Part shown: in pieces, positions 1 to 11,800 of the stretch
Numbering within the stretch: the stretch's first letter is position 1
Layout: every line of letters starts with the position of its first letter
NCBI GenBank assembly: GCA_034440615.1
Contig: JAOTOM010004836.1
Location: forward strand, 1-64,000
Direction: 5' to 3'
Length of the DNA stretch: 64,000 nt
Origin: Ashinkailepas kermadecensis
Lineage: Eukaryota > Arthropoda > Thecostraca > Neolepadidae
Position numbers and translations under genes: made by a program
The notes under the pieces: generated by a model
Databases searched by the model: none
Told to the model about the DNA's origin: nothing
The model's input: the letters and a program-made list of their open reading frames with translations, nothing else

Positions 1-648
1 CGCGAACCGAGTCGACGTACTGGGAAAAATGATGCAGCTCCACCGCATTGGAACGTGACGGAGATAAATCTGCATGAGCGTCTTCAGAGAATGTGACTGC
101 TGCTCATGCGTCTGCTGCTGCTCCCACATGAACACACCAGCCACTATTCGGCAACATTGACATCGACATCTGCGATTAGGCTAACAAAAGCAAAACAGCG
201 TATTAAAATAGTTTTAGCTGTAGGTTTTAGCTGTAGTTTTAGCAGATGCTTTGAATATATATCTACATATATATTTTATTTTTTTTCCGTCCGGCCGACC
301 GGTGACCTTGGTGACGTCACGGCGGCCGGCCATAGCCACGGGGGATACCCGCCGTCTGGCAGGAGTAGGCTGGGCCAGGTGGGTGCCCACCGGTGCGAGA
401 CGCGCCGGGCTTTCCGGACGGCCTGCTCAATTCGAGCGTGGCTGTTCAACGGCTGAGCGGCTGCGGGGTTGGTACTCGTCGCGTGAGTGGAATTAGTGTT
501 TGGAGCCAGGTTTGCTCGTGTCTGGTTGGTGATTGGTGCAGGTCCGACAAGGGCTGCCAGGTCGAGAATCACGTTAGCCTGTGTCAAGGTGAAAGTGGTG
601 CGTACACGATGGGTGGGAGAGCTGGATGGGTGGGTGGGAGATGGGTGC
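1..648. other. Non-coding, outer flank of the left arm
   Basis: No gene recognised. Sequence from about 320 matches 62390-62505 in inverted orientation; before that the two sides diverge. Short A/T-rich tract near 255-292. Confidence 0.5.
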
Positions 649-1078
649 TCAGTCCTGCAGCCGCCCGGACCACACAGAAGGACCACCATGTCCTGCAGCT
701 GACCGGACCACACAGAAAGACCACCATATCCTGCAGCTGACCGGACCACACAGAAGGACCACCATATCCTGCAGCTGACCGGACCACACAGAAGGACCAC
801 CATATCCTGCAGCTGACCGGGCCACACAGAAGGACCACCGTATCCTGCAGCTGACCGGACCACACAGAAGGACCACCATAACCTGCAGCTGACCGAACCA
901 CACAGAAGGACCACCGTATCCTGCAGCTGGCCGGACCACACAGAAGGACCACCATATCCTGCAGCTGACCGGACCACACAGAATGACCACCATATCCTGC
1001 AGCTGACCGGACCACACAGAAGGACCACCATATCCTGCAGCTGACCAGACCACACAGAAGGACCACCATGTGATGCAG
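649..1078. repeat. Minisatellite satA, 38 bp unit, about 11 copies
   Basis: Tandem units containing CAGCTGACCGGACCACAC and GAAGGACCACCATATCCTG. Long open frames on the minus strand are by-products of a stop-free unit. Confidence 0.93.
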
Positions 1079-1480
1079 TTACCAAACGAGTATGCTAGTA
1101 CAAGCATTCTCATTTGGTATGCTCGTTTGGTATGCGGTATGCACGCTTGCTGGTTACGTGCCAGCGTAAGGCGCCGTCAGGAGCGCTGACCGAGGGGAGC
1201 AGGAGGTGAGCTGCGGGGCTCCCTGCTGCAGACACAGGATCTGGCACTACGCCGCGACACGGAGCTGGTGAACCAATCACACCCCTGCTCTCCTGACCTC
1301 TCAGACGACCGAGCCCGTGGTCCCCGGCACGACCCGAGGCAAGCGTGAATCCACCGGCAGATCCCAGCATTGAGAGGGATAAGTAAGCTCCTCCTATCTT
1401 CCCAGCCTCAAAAACGATGCATGAAGATGCGCATTCCTCCGTTGCCATGTGTGGCGGCATGAAGCATTAAATATCTAAAC
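1079..1480. repeat. Conserved flank F1 of satA element, outer left copy
   Basis: Non-repetitive sequence attached to satA. Also found at 22980-23395 (inverted), 38615-39000, 61664-61900 (inverted, partial) and, diverged, at 25860-26290 (inverted). Contains short direct repeats of the TTTGGTATG type next to the array. Confidence 0.85.
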
Positions 1481-2450
1481 AGCCGGAGTGACGGTATGAA
1501 GCTTTAAGTATCTACTCCGGAATCATCTATGCATTCACATCTCGAATTCAGAGCATGTGTGTCCTAAGAGCTTGCATGGCTATGGTTCATATGGTTGTCG
1601 AAATGCGGGTATTTGAAACTTCATTAACTAGTTACCATAGTTTCCAGTCAACATAGACGTCACTGGGCGCAACTGCGAATCGTGCAGGTTCTGAGTCATT
1701 ACGGCTAACAGAGCATAACACGGACTGACGTCACTGGCCTGGAAGCTTCCATGGCCGTCTGTGACGGAGCGTGCACACGCCCGCCTCGTAGTTCGTAAGC
1801 ACCACTGCCGCGGGAGTGGGAAGGGTGGGTGGGGTATTTCCAGGAACGGCTTGCATCGCGCCAGCGCTCACTCACTTGGCTGGCGACCAAGATGCATCAG
1901 CCGTCAGCAGCCAGGATGGGGAAGAAGCGAGGAGTTGCGAACAAAGAGGAAAAAGTGAGGTGTTTGGAGCGACGGTTGCCATGTGCTGTGCGGGACCAGT
2001 TCACGAATGTGGCGCCCATCCGCCGCCCGGCTAATGTGGCGCCCATCCACCGCCCGGCTAATGTGGCGCACATCCACCGCCCGGCTGTTCCGAGTTGCTA
2101 GCACGCTCCAGACAGAGGAGAGGAGTGCATTGAAGAACAAAGGAGTGCATCGACAGTGGCTCCTCCTCCAGTACATCTTGGACGTTTATTCCCACTGGGG
2201 TTTGCTAGAAAAAAGAAAGACTGTTGCGTCCCGAATGGAGCGCTCTATGGTAATATTTGCGTGGCATGTGTCCATACTGTCTGCAACTTATCCAACTGTA
2301 TACATAGCTGAACTACCTGAGCTTATTTAGATCTGGCAACATTTTGCGACGTAAAATCTTCTGTTGAAATGAGTTATATCCCTTTCCGTTCTTTCTCTCC
2401 GACTCCGAGTCTGAGTCTAAGTTCAAGATTGAGTCTGAATATAAACCTCA
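1481..2450. other. Non-coding arm sequence with dispersed segment F3
   Basis: No gene recognised. The part at about 1700-1950 recurs at 57390-57650 (arm partner) and diverged at 25390-25640. A short triplication of a roughly 27 bp unit (GCCCGGCTAATGTGGC core) lies at 2008-2095; the right arm has fewer copies. Confidence 0.6.
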
Positions 2451-2745
2451 GTCTGAGTCGGAGTCTGAGTCTGAGTCTGAGCTTCAGTTTCAGTCTGAGT
2501 GTGTTTGAACTTCAGTCTCAGTCTCAGTCTCAGTCTCAGTCTCAGTCTCAGTCTCAGTCTCAGTCTCAGCCTCAGTCTCAGTCTCAGTCTCAGTCTCAGT
2601 TTCAGTCTCAGTCTCAGTCTCAGTCTCAGTCTCAGTTTCAGTCTCAGTCTCAGTCTCAGTCTCAGTCTCAGTCTCAGTCTCAGTCTCAGTCTCAGTCTCA
2701 GTCTCAGTCTCAGTCTCAGTCTCAGTCTCAGTCTCCGCCTGAAGC
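2450..2745. repeat. Hexanucleotide (CAGTCT)n array, left
   Basis: About 45 imperfect hexamers, mostly CAGTCT after a CTGAGT-type start. It reads as Ser-Gln, Ser-Leu or Thr-Glu repeats in the various frames; not a gene. Confidence 0.95.
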
Positions 2746-3649
2746 AGACCGACGCGCGTCACCAGCTCCAGGCTCGTGTTTCCGACGACTCCTTCTCACT
2801 ATTGCTCAACAGCCGGCAATTCCGCATCAGTTGAGCTGCGCTCAAGCCGTGGTCACAGTTGTGTCGTTCCATGACATCCAGTCCTCAGTATCCAGTGTGG
2901 TTGCAATTTTACTGCGGCTCAGGTAAACAGGGCCATCGGTGTTTACTATCTATTGCATCAACATTTACACGGTTACAGCGATTGTTGATACACTGCTAGG
3001 TGTTGATAAGCTGCGTAAAACGCTGAAAAGACAAACAGCATAAAATTGTGTTAATTATGAACAGTAGGACAATTGGAAGACGTACATGTGCAGTGAATAG
3101 CACAATGGTGGTTGGTTTATTGCAAATTCAGATAGTTGTCTATGAATTTTCCTCGCAACCATTCACTAAGTAATCATTGAATGAATAACATGTCGCATTG
3201 GTAATTTGGCCTCTAGGCATTGAGTTCTTTCAGTGCAAAGGTCTTCCAAATTTGTACATATTTTGAGTAGTGAATAACAAAAGTTGAAACTCAAACTCAA
3301 TTCGTCCGGTTAATTGAGTCCTTGTGTTCACAAACTATCTGCAGTTCAGTGCGACCTTTTATTGTTCGCACGTGCTTACATTTTCCTCTGTTCGACAGCA
3401 ACTCGAGCGAATAGATCAGCAAGTCTGCAATACACAGAATGATAGTCTACGTCATCATGCTATGCTGGCCCTCCAAATCACATCACAAACAACTGCACGG
3501 TGGTGGCAGTGACATCCAGCATCCTCCAGTTCTGAATATTCTGCCATGACTTCCCAGTATCCAGTTCTCAGCAACCAATATCTGGTCTTCGACATGTATT
3601 CCTCAGAATCCAGACAAGCCCAGTGCCAAGTCATCAATAAGCAGCCGTC
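2746..3649. other. Non-coding, leading into satB flank
   Basis: No gene seen. The last 200 bp (about 3455-3649) is the satB-associated flank that recurs at 30955-31155 and, inverted, at 55265-55460. Confidence 0.6.
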
Positions 3650-4684
3650 GGTCGGTACCCAGTTTAGCCCCAGCATACAGCCGTCCGTCAGTACCCAAAC
3701 AAGCCCCAGTATACAGCCGTCCGTCGGTACCCAGACAAGCCCCAGCATACAGCCGTCCGTCAGTACCCAAACAAGCCCCAGTATACAGCCGTCCGTCAGT
3801 TCCCAGACAAGCCCCAGTATACAGCCGTCCGTCAGTACCCAGACAAGCCCCAGTATACAGCCGTCCGTCAGTACCCAGACAAGCCCCAGTATACAGCCGT
3901 CCGTCAGTACCCAGACAAGCCCCAGTATACAGCCGTCCGTCGGTACCCAGACAAGCCCCAGTACACAGCCGTCCGTCAGTACCCAGACAAGCCCCAGTAT
4001 ACAGCCGTCCGTCACTACCCAGACAAGCCCCAGTATACAGCCGTCCGTCAGTACCCAGACAAGCACCAGTATACAGCCGTCCGTCAGTATCCAGACAAGC
4101 ACCAGTATACAGCCGTCCGTCAGTACCCAGACAAGCCCCAGTATACAGCCGTCCGTCAGTACCCAGACAAGTCCCAGTATACAGCCGTCTGTCAGTACCC
4201 AGCCAAGCCCCAGTATACAGCCGTCCGTCGGTACCCAGACAAGCCCCAGCATACAGCCGTCCGTCGGTACCCAGATAGGCCCCGGTATACAGCCGTCCGT
4301 CGGTACCCAGACAAGCCCCAGCATACAGCCGTCCGTCAGTACCCAGACAAGACCCAGTATACAGCCGTCCGTCGGTACCCAGACAAGCCCCAGTATACAG
4401 CCGTCCGTCAGTACCCAGACAAGCCCCAGCATACAGCCGTCCAGTTAGTATCCAGACAAGCCCCAGTATACAGCCGTCCGTCGGTACCCAGACAAGCCCC
4501 AGCATACAGCCGTCCGTCAGTGCCCAGACAAGACCCAGTATACAGCCGTCCGTCGGTACCCAGACAAGCCCCAGTATACAGCCGTCCGTCAGTACACAGA
4601 CAAGCCCAGTATACAGCCGTCCGTCGGTACCCAGACAGGCCCCGGTATACAGCCGTCCGTCGGTACCCAGACAAGCCCCAGTAT
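3650..4684. repeat. Minisatellite satB, 36 bp unit, first block (left)
   Basis: About 29 units with core CAGCCGTCCGTCAGTACCC followed by AGACAAGCCCCAGTATA. A 12-codon period (SPSIQPSVSTQT) appears in one frame only because 36 is divisible by 3; no gene context supports translation. Confidence 0.95.
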
Positions 4685-4992
4685 AAAGTCATAAAGTCAT
4701 AAAGTGTTAAGGCTTAATAAGAGCCACAGGGGCCCATCTGGGTTAAGCCTATCTAGAAAAGGTACTAGAAATGTACATATTCTCACCCCAATCAATCCTA
4801 ATCCCAAGTTCCTAGGAAGCTATATATCCCAGCCTATCTAGCATCATCCACTTGCTATTGCATAACACCCTCAACAATTGTAAGCTCCTCCCATCATACC
4901 CATTGTGCTACCATAGCCCCTGCTTAAAGGGGTCTGTGCCGTGCACATTTAACATAAATATTATCCCCTCCATCCAAATTATAAATCAAAAA
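4685..4992. other. Unidentified 308 bp interruption of satB (left arm only)
   Basis: Splits the left satB array; the right array is continuous. Starts with repeated AAAGTCAT and carries an AGGCTTAA (4710-4717) / TTAAGCCT (4743-4750) hairpin. No coding capacity and no clear target duplication. Possibly a small non-autonomous element. Confidence 0.5.
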
Positions 4993-5484
4993 CAGCCGTC
5001 TGTCAGTACCCAGACAAGGCCCAGTATACAGCCGTCCGTCAGTACCCAGACAAGCCCCAGTATACAGCCGTCCGTCAGTACCCAGACAAGCCCCAGTATA
5101 CAGCCGTCCGTCAGTACCCAGACAAGCCCCAGTATACAGCCGTCCGTCAGTACCCAGCCAAGCCCCAGTATACAGCCGTCCGTCAGTACCCAGACAAGCA
5201 CCAGTATACAGCCGTCCGTCAGTACCCAGACAAGCCCCAGTATACAGCCGTCCGTCAGTACCCAGCCAAGCCCCAGTATACAGCCGTCCGTCAGTATCCA
5301 GACAAGCCCCAGTATACAGCCGTCCGTCAGTACCCAGACAAGCACCAGTATACAGCCGTCCGTCAGTACCCAGACAAGCCCCAGTATACAGCCGTCCGTC
5401 AGTACCCAGACAAGCCCCAGTATACAGCCGTCCGTCAGTACCCAGACAAGCCCCAGTATACAGCCGTCCGTCAGTTCCCAGACA
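4993..5484. repeat. Minisatellite satB, second block (left), promoter-proximal
   Basis: About 14 units of 36 bp, ending about 90 bp upstream of the TATA box of the protease gene. Confidence 0.94.
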
Positions 5485-5574
5485 GAATGGAGACCGAGGC
5501 TGCAACCTCTGAGAGCTGCCAGACTGGGGAGTCCCGCTGAGTCAGCTCTACCGAGCCGAGGGGCTATATAGGCT

Positions 5575-5600
5575 GCGGCGCGGCTCACCCTGGCACCAGT
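5575..5600 (+). promoter_or_regulatory. TATA box and likely start region of the left protease gene
   Basis: TATATA at 5575-5580 in a GC-rich setting, about 200 bp upstream of the ATG. A CCAGT initiator-like pentamer lies at 5596-5600. The element is conserved in the right arm. The transcription start is inferred. Confidence 0.55.
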
Positions 5601-5779
5601 CGGGCCACCAGCTGCGCAGGGTGCGGTGTGACGAGACTGTACACACATCCACGGGCTGCGTGACGAGACTGTACACCCGGCCCGCAGGCGTTCGGTGAAG
5701 TTCGCGACAGGTGCGAGTCGGACGTGAATACCCAGGAGGTTGTGATACCTAGCAGCGCGCCGGACAACGGCAGCGGAAT

Positions 5780-5855
5780 ATGAAGGGGACCGGCGTCGCC
5801 CTGCTCTGCTGGCTGGCTGTGATGTGCTGCTGCAGCGACCGATCGACGGCGCAGA
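5780..5855 (+). CDS. Protease exon 1, signal peptide (left copy)
   Basis: The ATG at 5780 opens a hydrophobic leader of about 25 residues rich in Leu, Ala, Val and Cys. The exon ends at 5855 before a GTGAGT donor, in phase 1. The 5' UTR probably starts near 5600, about 25 bp past a TATA box, and contains a short direct repeat (GACGAGACTGTACAC, twice). The start is supported by the signal peptide and by exact conservation in the right-arm copy. Confidence 0.85.
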
Positions 5856-8800
5856 GTGAGTGGCGACCTGACCTCGTCAACGGTGCCCGGTCAGCACCGA
5901 AACCGTGCACAGAGCCTGTTGTCAGGCAGTGAGACAGCATGCCTTCTGAAGGTCGGGAGCTACCCCTCCCCTTCTATCACGCCCTGACTCACTGGGCTGT
6001 CGTGGACTGTCTCCTTGAAGCGTGATGTAGGGGTCAGCGAAGCGTCAAACCAGTCCCCTCCATTCCCCGGACTGAATTGCCACGGTACCATGCGGGGAAG
6101 TGTCAAGGGCGCGGACCACTACAAGGATGTTGTATGGTTGGACAGGGGTGGGAGCCAGGTGGGAGAGGAACGAGAAGCAACTGATTAATTTTTGCATGCA
6201 ACACCATAGGCTCAATGTTAAATTTCACGGCGTATGGGAGGACGTGCGGCTCAGTGCCAACATTAGTGACACCTATGGTCACGGGATGCCTCAGGAAATT
6301 GTCACGTGCTACACTAGCGAGGTGTCACGAGCTACCCGACATCCTTTATGCCGTGAATGACGCTTCCAACATGTCGGGATGTCACCCCTGGTATGGGCTT
6401 CGACGTCCTTTTGAGTTGTGACAGTGGTAGTCCGATCGTAAGACTATTCACCCTCGAAGCATGAATCTGATAACCCATCAACCTGCTACTTCACCCTCGG
6501 AGCATGACTCTCATAGCCCGTGAACTTGCTACTTCCCACTCGGTGCATGAATCTCATAACCCATCAACCTGTTACCTCACACTCGGAGCATGAATCTCAT
6601 AACCCATCAACCTGTTACTTCCCACTCGGAGCATGAATCTCATAACCCATCAACCTGTTACCTCACACTCGGAGCATGAATCTCATAACCCATCAACCTG
6701 TTACCTCACACTCGGAGCATGAATCTCATAACCCATCAACCTGTTACCTCACACTCGGAGCATGACTCTCATAACCCATCAACCTGTTACCTCACACTCG
6801 GAGCATGACTCTCATAACCCATCAACCTGTTACCTCACACTCGGAGCATGAATCTCATAACCCATCAACCTGTTGACCAGTGATGGAGTTCGAGACTGAT
6901 CGCTTCGCTGGAATCGACTGAAAATGTTGGCTGCACTTACCCAACTCATGAGACTTAAACCTGCACTTTATCGACTATAGGCATAAGTCCACAGGCTGCC
7001 ACACCACATTGTCTACTCTGCACCACGGTATAGGCTGCCATACCACATTGTCTAAGTCTGCACCATGATACAGGCTGCCACACCACATTGTCTGCCTCTG
7101 CACCACGATACAAGCTGCCACACCACATTGCTACCTCTGCACCACGATACAGGTTGCCACACCACATTGTCTACGTCTGCACCATGATACAGGCTGCCAC
7201 ACCACATTGTCTACGTCTGCACCATGATACAGGCTGCCACACCAGATTGTTTAGCCCTGCACCGCAATGCAGGTTGCCACAACACATTGTCTATCCCTGC
7301 ACCACGATACAGGCTGCCACATCACATTGTCTACCTCTGCACCACAATACAGGCCGCCACATCACATTGTCTACCTCTACACCACGATACAGGCTGCCAC
7401 ATCACATTGTCTACATCTGCACCACGATACAGGCTGCCACACCACATTATCTACCTCTGCACCACAATACAGGCTGCTATGCACGTGGGCAGTTCAACGT
7501 TGGTTCGCTGCAGTACAGTCTGAGGATCTTTACCGGTGGTTTCCTGAACATCGACATACTGCGTCGCGGTGTGGGCGGCGCCGTGACCATAAACACGCCG
7601 TGACTGTAAACACGTGACTATAAAAACCGCATGTGTTTATCTTGCGAGCAAGCATCGCTGCTCACGTCTGGCCGACAGGGTCTCGGGCTCCGAAAAACTG
7701 TCCTCTGGCGAAAACGGTGGTGTGCTCTACCAAATGTGGCTCAAACATCACTTCCACCAATCATGAACATCACACTCGCTGAGTAGCTATGCCTGACAGA
7801 TATGCATGCCGTCGTTGTTGCCGGTGAGGTCCCAGTCGTGGCGTAGCCGATTGGGTTCTGCCCGCGCAGTTACGATAGGGCAATGGAAGCCGAGACTTCA
7901 CTGCAGGGATAAATTGCACTACCCCGGGGACAATTACCCCGGTAATTAACATGCTGTCCGAACTGCCGAACCTGAAGAGAAATGTAGCGTGTTGAATAGT
8001 TCAAGCAGTGGTACTCTCTTGCACCACTCTCCTCTATTAAACAGTATCTACTCTCCTCTATTCACAGTGAAATTGCACAGGGGACGAGTGGTTCAGGGGT
8101 AAGATGCTCGTCCCACAATCGAAAGATTGTGGGTTCGAGTCTCACCTGTCGCTACTCTTCGCCCGCGACCAATCGGCGTGAGAGATTGGCGACGCTATAT
8201 GACTCAACGGTCGACGTGTCGTAAAACCAATAACCAACCAGTGAAATTGCACAAAATTGAGCAATAGTTGGAATGAATTTCTTACATTTGACGTATTGCA
8301 CTTAGGCTTCAGATATATACATACGCACTTGTCGTTGAAGCCCGATTTTTAAAAAAACATAAACCATGCCTCGATCACACAGCAACACTTCTTTTGGCAC
8401 AAGAGCATTGGAAATCAACGCGTTTCTGTGGACGGCTCATGCCCTGACACTTAAATGCGTATTGCTATGTCGAACATCGTGCATGCTTATTCAAATGTTA
8501 TCCGCTGTGGATAAATTGATCAAGGATTGTTTCGAAACTCATCCTCGTTTTCAAAATTGAGCGCAGTGTTTCACCGTATTTCACCGTCCACCACGTGACC
8601 ACCAGGCACCCAAAGCGTCCACGTCCGTCTGGTTTCAGTAATCTTCGGCGGCTCGTCGTTCTCGCGCCCCGCGACGCCTCCGACGAAGACGACGGCGCGG
8701 CCGCCGACGGGACCGTCCGGCAAGCTGGACTCGCCGTGCCGCACGCCTCAGGACCGGGCCGGTCTGTGCCAGCCCGTCCGCCAGTGCGGCTCACTGCTGG

Positions 8801-11800
8801 AACAGCTGCGCAAGCGCAACGCCACCTACCTGAAGGCCTCCATCTGCGGCAAGAGTGGCAGGACGCCTCTGCTGGTCAGTTGGGATGGTTAAAATTGTGC
8901 TGCATTGGGTGATTTCCGCTCTTCGTGCATATGGCTCTCATCCTTCGTGTGCCTTTACTAATTGTTCCGTAGAAACGAGCAGTAAGAAGAACAACACATT
9001 TGTGCATCATGCAGAAGCCACATTAAGCGAACAACCGCTTCCTCGTCCCATTTTCCATCTGTGCTGCTGATTCTTCCTTTCGCGGCGGGCGAGGCCCGGC
9101 AAGGTGGGAGTCTTGTTTCAACTATCGGAGCCAATTGACACGAGCCATCGGCCCGCTCGGCTCAGCCATAACGCTTGTGAGAAGCTATGAATGCCATAAT
9201 AACACACCTCGGAACGAAGAAATCAACGCGGGCTGTAGCTTGATTATCCAAAGAGGCGCTTATTTAAAGTTTACCAAATCAGTACAGCAACAGGAGGCCC
9301 CTGAAGAGCCCCTAGATACTGAAAATGCAGGGAGGTCCTGGACACTGAGTCGGCTTGCAATGATTGAGGCCACGTGGAGAGTCGCTTGCCGCCGCTTCCC
9401 CCAGGAACAACCCGGTGGCGCCGACCCTGACAGGAGTACACCCCTGCCCTTGACCCTTCCCTAGCAAGCACCGGCGCCGAACCTGAGCTGAGTTCTGAAC
9501 AGTGACGTCAGCTGCTTCCGCTTGTGCGTCGTCAGTGCTGTCCGGACAACGTGGCGGCCGACTCGGACTGCGGCCTGACCAAGATCCAGCTACCGTTCAT
9601 CGTCGGCGGCGAGAAGGTGCAGCACGTCGGCGAGCTGCCCTGGATGGTGGTGCTGGAGTACGCCAGCAAGGATAACACCTCGCTCGACCGGTTCAAGTGC
9701 GGAGGTGTCATCATCGGCCACCAGTGGATAGTCACGGCTGCACACTGCATCACCCGTGAAGGCCCGTGAGTATCATCAGCCACCGGTGGGTAGTGACGGC
9801 TGTACACTGCATCACCCGTGAAGGCCCGTGAGTATCATTAGCCACTGGTGGGTAGTGACGGCTGCACGCTGCATCACCCGTGAAGGCCCGTGAGTATCAT
9901 TAGCCACTGGTGGGTAGTGACGGCTGCACGCTGCATCACCCTGCACTGCATCACACTGCATCAATAGTTCCTCAGCTGACTCAGCTATGGTACAATAGTT
10001 CCTCAGCTGACTCAGCTATGGTACAATAGTTCCTCAGCTGACTCAGCTATGGTACAATAGTTCCTCAGCTGACTCAGCTATGGTACAATAGTTCTTCAGC
10101 TGACTCAGCTATGGTACAGTAGTGCCTCAGCTGACGGAATTGCTGAACGTCGCCCTGCGGAAACCATAGTCAGAGCTGTTTGTCAGCAATTGGCTTTACG
10201 TTCTATATTCAGCGCTGCGGCATAACAGAGAAACGGCTGCTCGGTGTGTTGCAGTCTGACTGGGATATATGCGAGTGTCAGAGAGACATTTCAAACGCAC
10301 TGAGCATGTTGGAATGCGGCCATTTCAGGGTGTCGGCGCGACTGGGCGATCTGAACTTGGCAACAACCATCGACGACAGCTTCGCAAATCCGCCACAAGA
10401 CATCGAGGTCGAGCAGGCATTCTCCCATCCAGATTTCAAGCGGCGCTTCGTCTCACCTAAAGGGCTGATCAACGACATAGCGCTGCTCAAGCTGAAGCAT
10501 CCCATCGAGTTTTCAGGTAGGAAACCATCTTGTAATCGTGTTACTAACGTTGTTTGATGACTCGGCTACGCCGTTTCGCGGAGGCATGAATTGCAGATCA
10601 GTGTTTTCTTCTTTTGTTTCTTCTTCTTCTTCTTTTTTTTGTGGGGGGCGGGGTGTGGAACTGGGGGGGGAGAGTACTCCCGATTGCATGAGATAGTTAT
10701 ATTTCCAGAGCGACGAGTATGTCGTGCTACTACGTGGACGAATTAATTTATTGCCACGAGCATTCCCCTCTTGGATCAAGTATCCATCCATTGTAGTCTG
10801 TGGAAACGGGAGGGGGGAGAGGGGGGGACTTTGCCCACAGCTATCTCCGTTATCCATTGTCCTAGCTTGAAGCTCGAACTGAAATCAAAAGCACAAGATC
10901 AGATAACCCGAAAGCCCATGTTTGGTGAGCCGAGAAGCAAATGACAGGTTGCGTGCCGAGTTGACGAACATCATTTCGACATTTCCTTCATCACACCTGC
11001 TTCAGCCCATGTAATGCGCTTTAGTTTGTGCGCTCAGAACTGCAAGAAATATATTGGTATGCGATATCGGAAGTTGGATCTGAAACCCACCTCAGGCTAT
11101 ATACCAGGCTTTAAAATGTTACTGTCAAGTGAAGTTATATTGTAGTTGTGCATGGCAAAGTCCCTCTGAACGTAGCATGGACATTCTACATATGACTTAC
11201 TTGATATTATAATAAGATCAGCCAATATCGCAATTAATTCGTGACAATACATTCACTACGCATCCTTGACACTAAAATACAACAATATAAGTTGCCTATA
11301 ACGCTAGTGCTCAATGAGATGTTTCACTTGAAACTGGATGTTTCACTTGAAACTGGATGTTTCCCTTGAAACTGGATGGTTCACTTGAAACTGGATGTTT
11401 CACTTGAACTGGATGTTTCACTTGAAACTGGATGTTTCACTTGAAACTGGATGTTTCACTTGAAACTGGGACTTTACATCGACAGCAGCTTCGGGTCGAG
11501 TGTCATCGCGGAAGGCAAGATCTAGGAGGAGCATATCTAGCTCGACTAGGTGGCTACATAAAAAGGTTGCAAGTAACGAAGTCTTAAATGAGGAAATTAT
11601 AGAAACGCTTGGTGGGCACGTAGTTCATTTTCGGATAATTTCTTCGATGGTGTGATAAGGATGATGCAAATGGAGAAATATGGTGTAATTTCGTTTTGCA
11701 TCATGCAAAGTCGATAGAGACAAGGTATATTTTACGTCGAGCTGAATGTATTCTGCTAACATTTACTTTACAAACAGGACCAAAAAGACAACTCTTCTGT

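Larger units (their letters stand above)
5856..8638 (+). other. Intron 1 of the left protease gene
   Basis: 2.8 kb GT-AG intron holding a 43 bp minisatellite, a 40 bp minisatellite and a SINE. The stretch 7485-8590 has no partner in the right arm; the right intron 1 is about 1.7 kb. Confidence 0.8.

Noticed and set aside
276..1085. Long minus-strand open frames of about 270 residues rich in Trp, Val and Cys
   Set aside because: They are translations of the 38 bp satA array, open in several frames at once, with no start context or domain.
8080..8160. A functional tRNA gene
   Set aside because: A and B boxes are present, but the sequence lacks a clean cloverleaf. It has a non-tRNA body, a repetitive tail and target duplications: a SINE. 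The same applies to 27240 and 29471.
10180..10328. Upstream extension of exon 4 as coding sequence
   Set aside because: The open frame continues upstream, but the peptide does not resemble a protease. The CATTTCAG acceptor at 10328 gives correct phase and the family motif.
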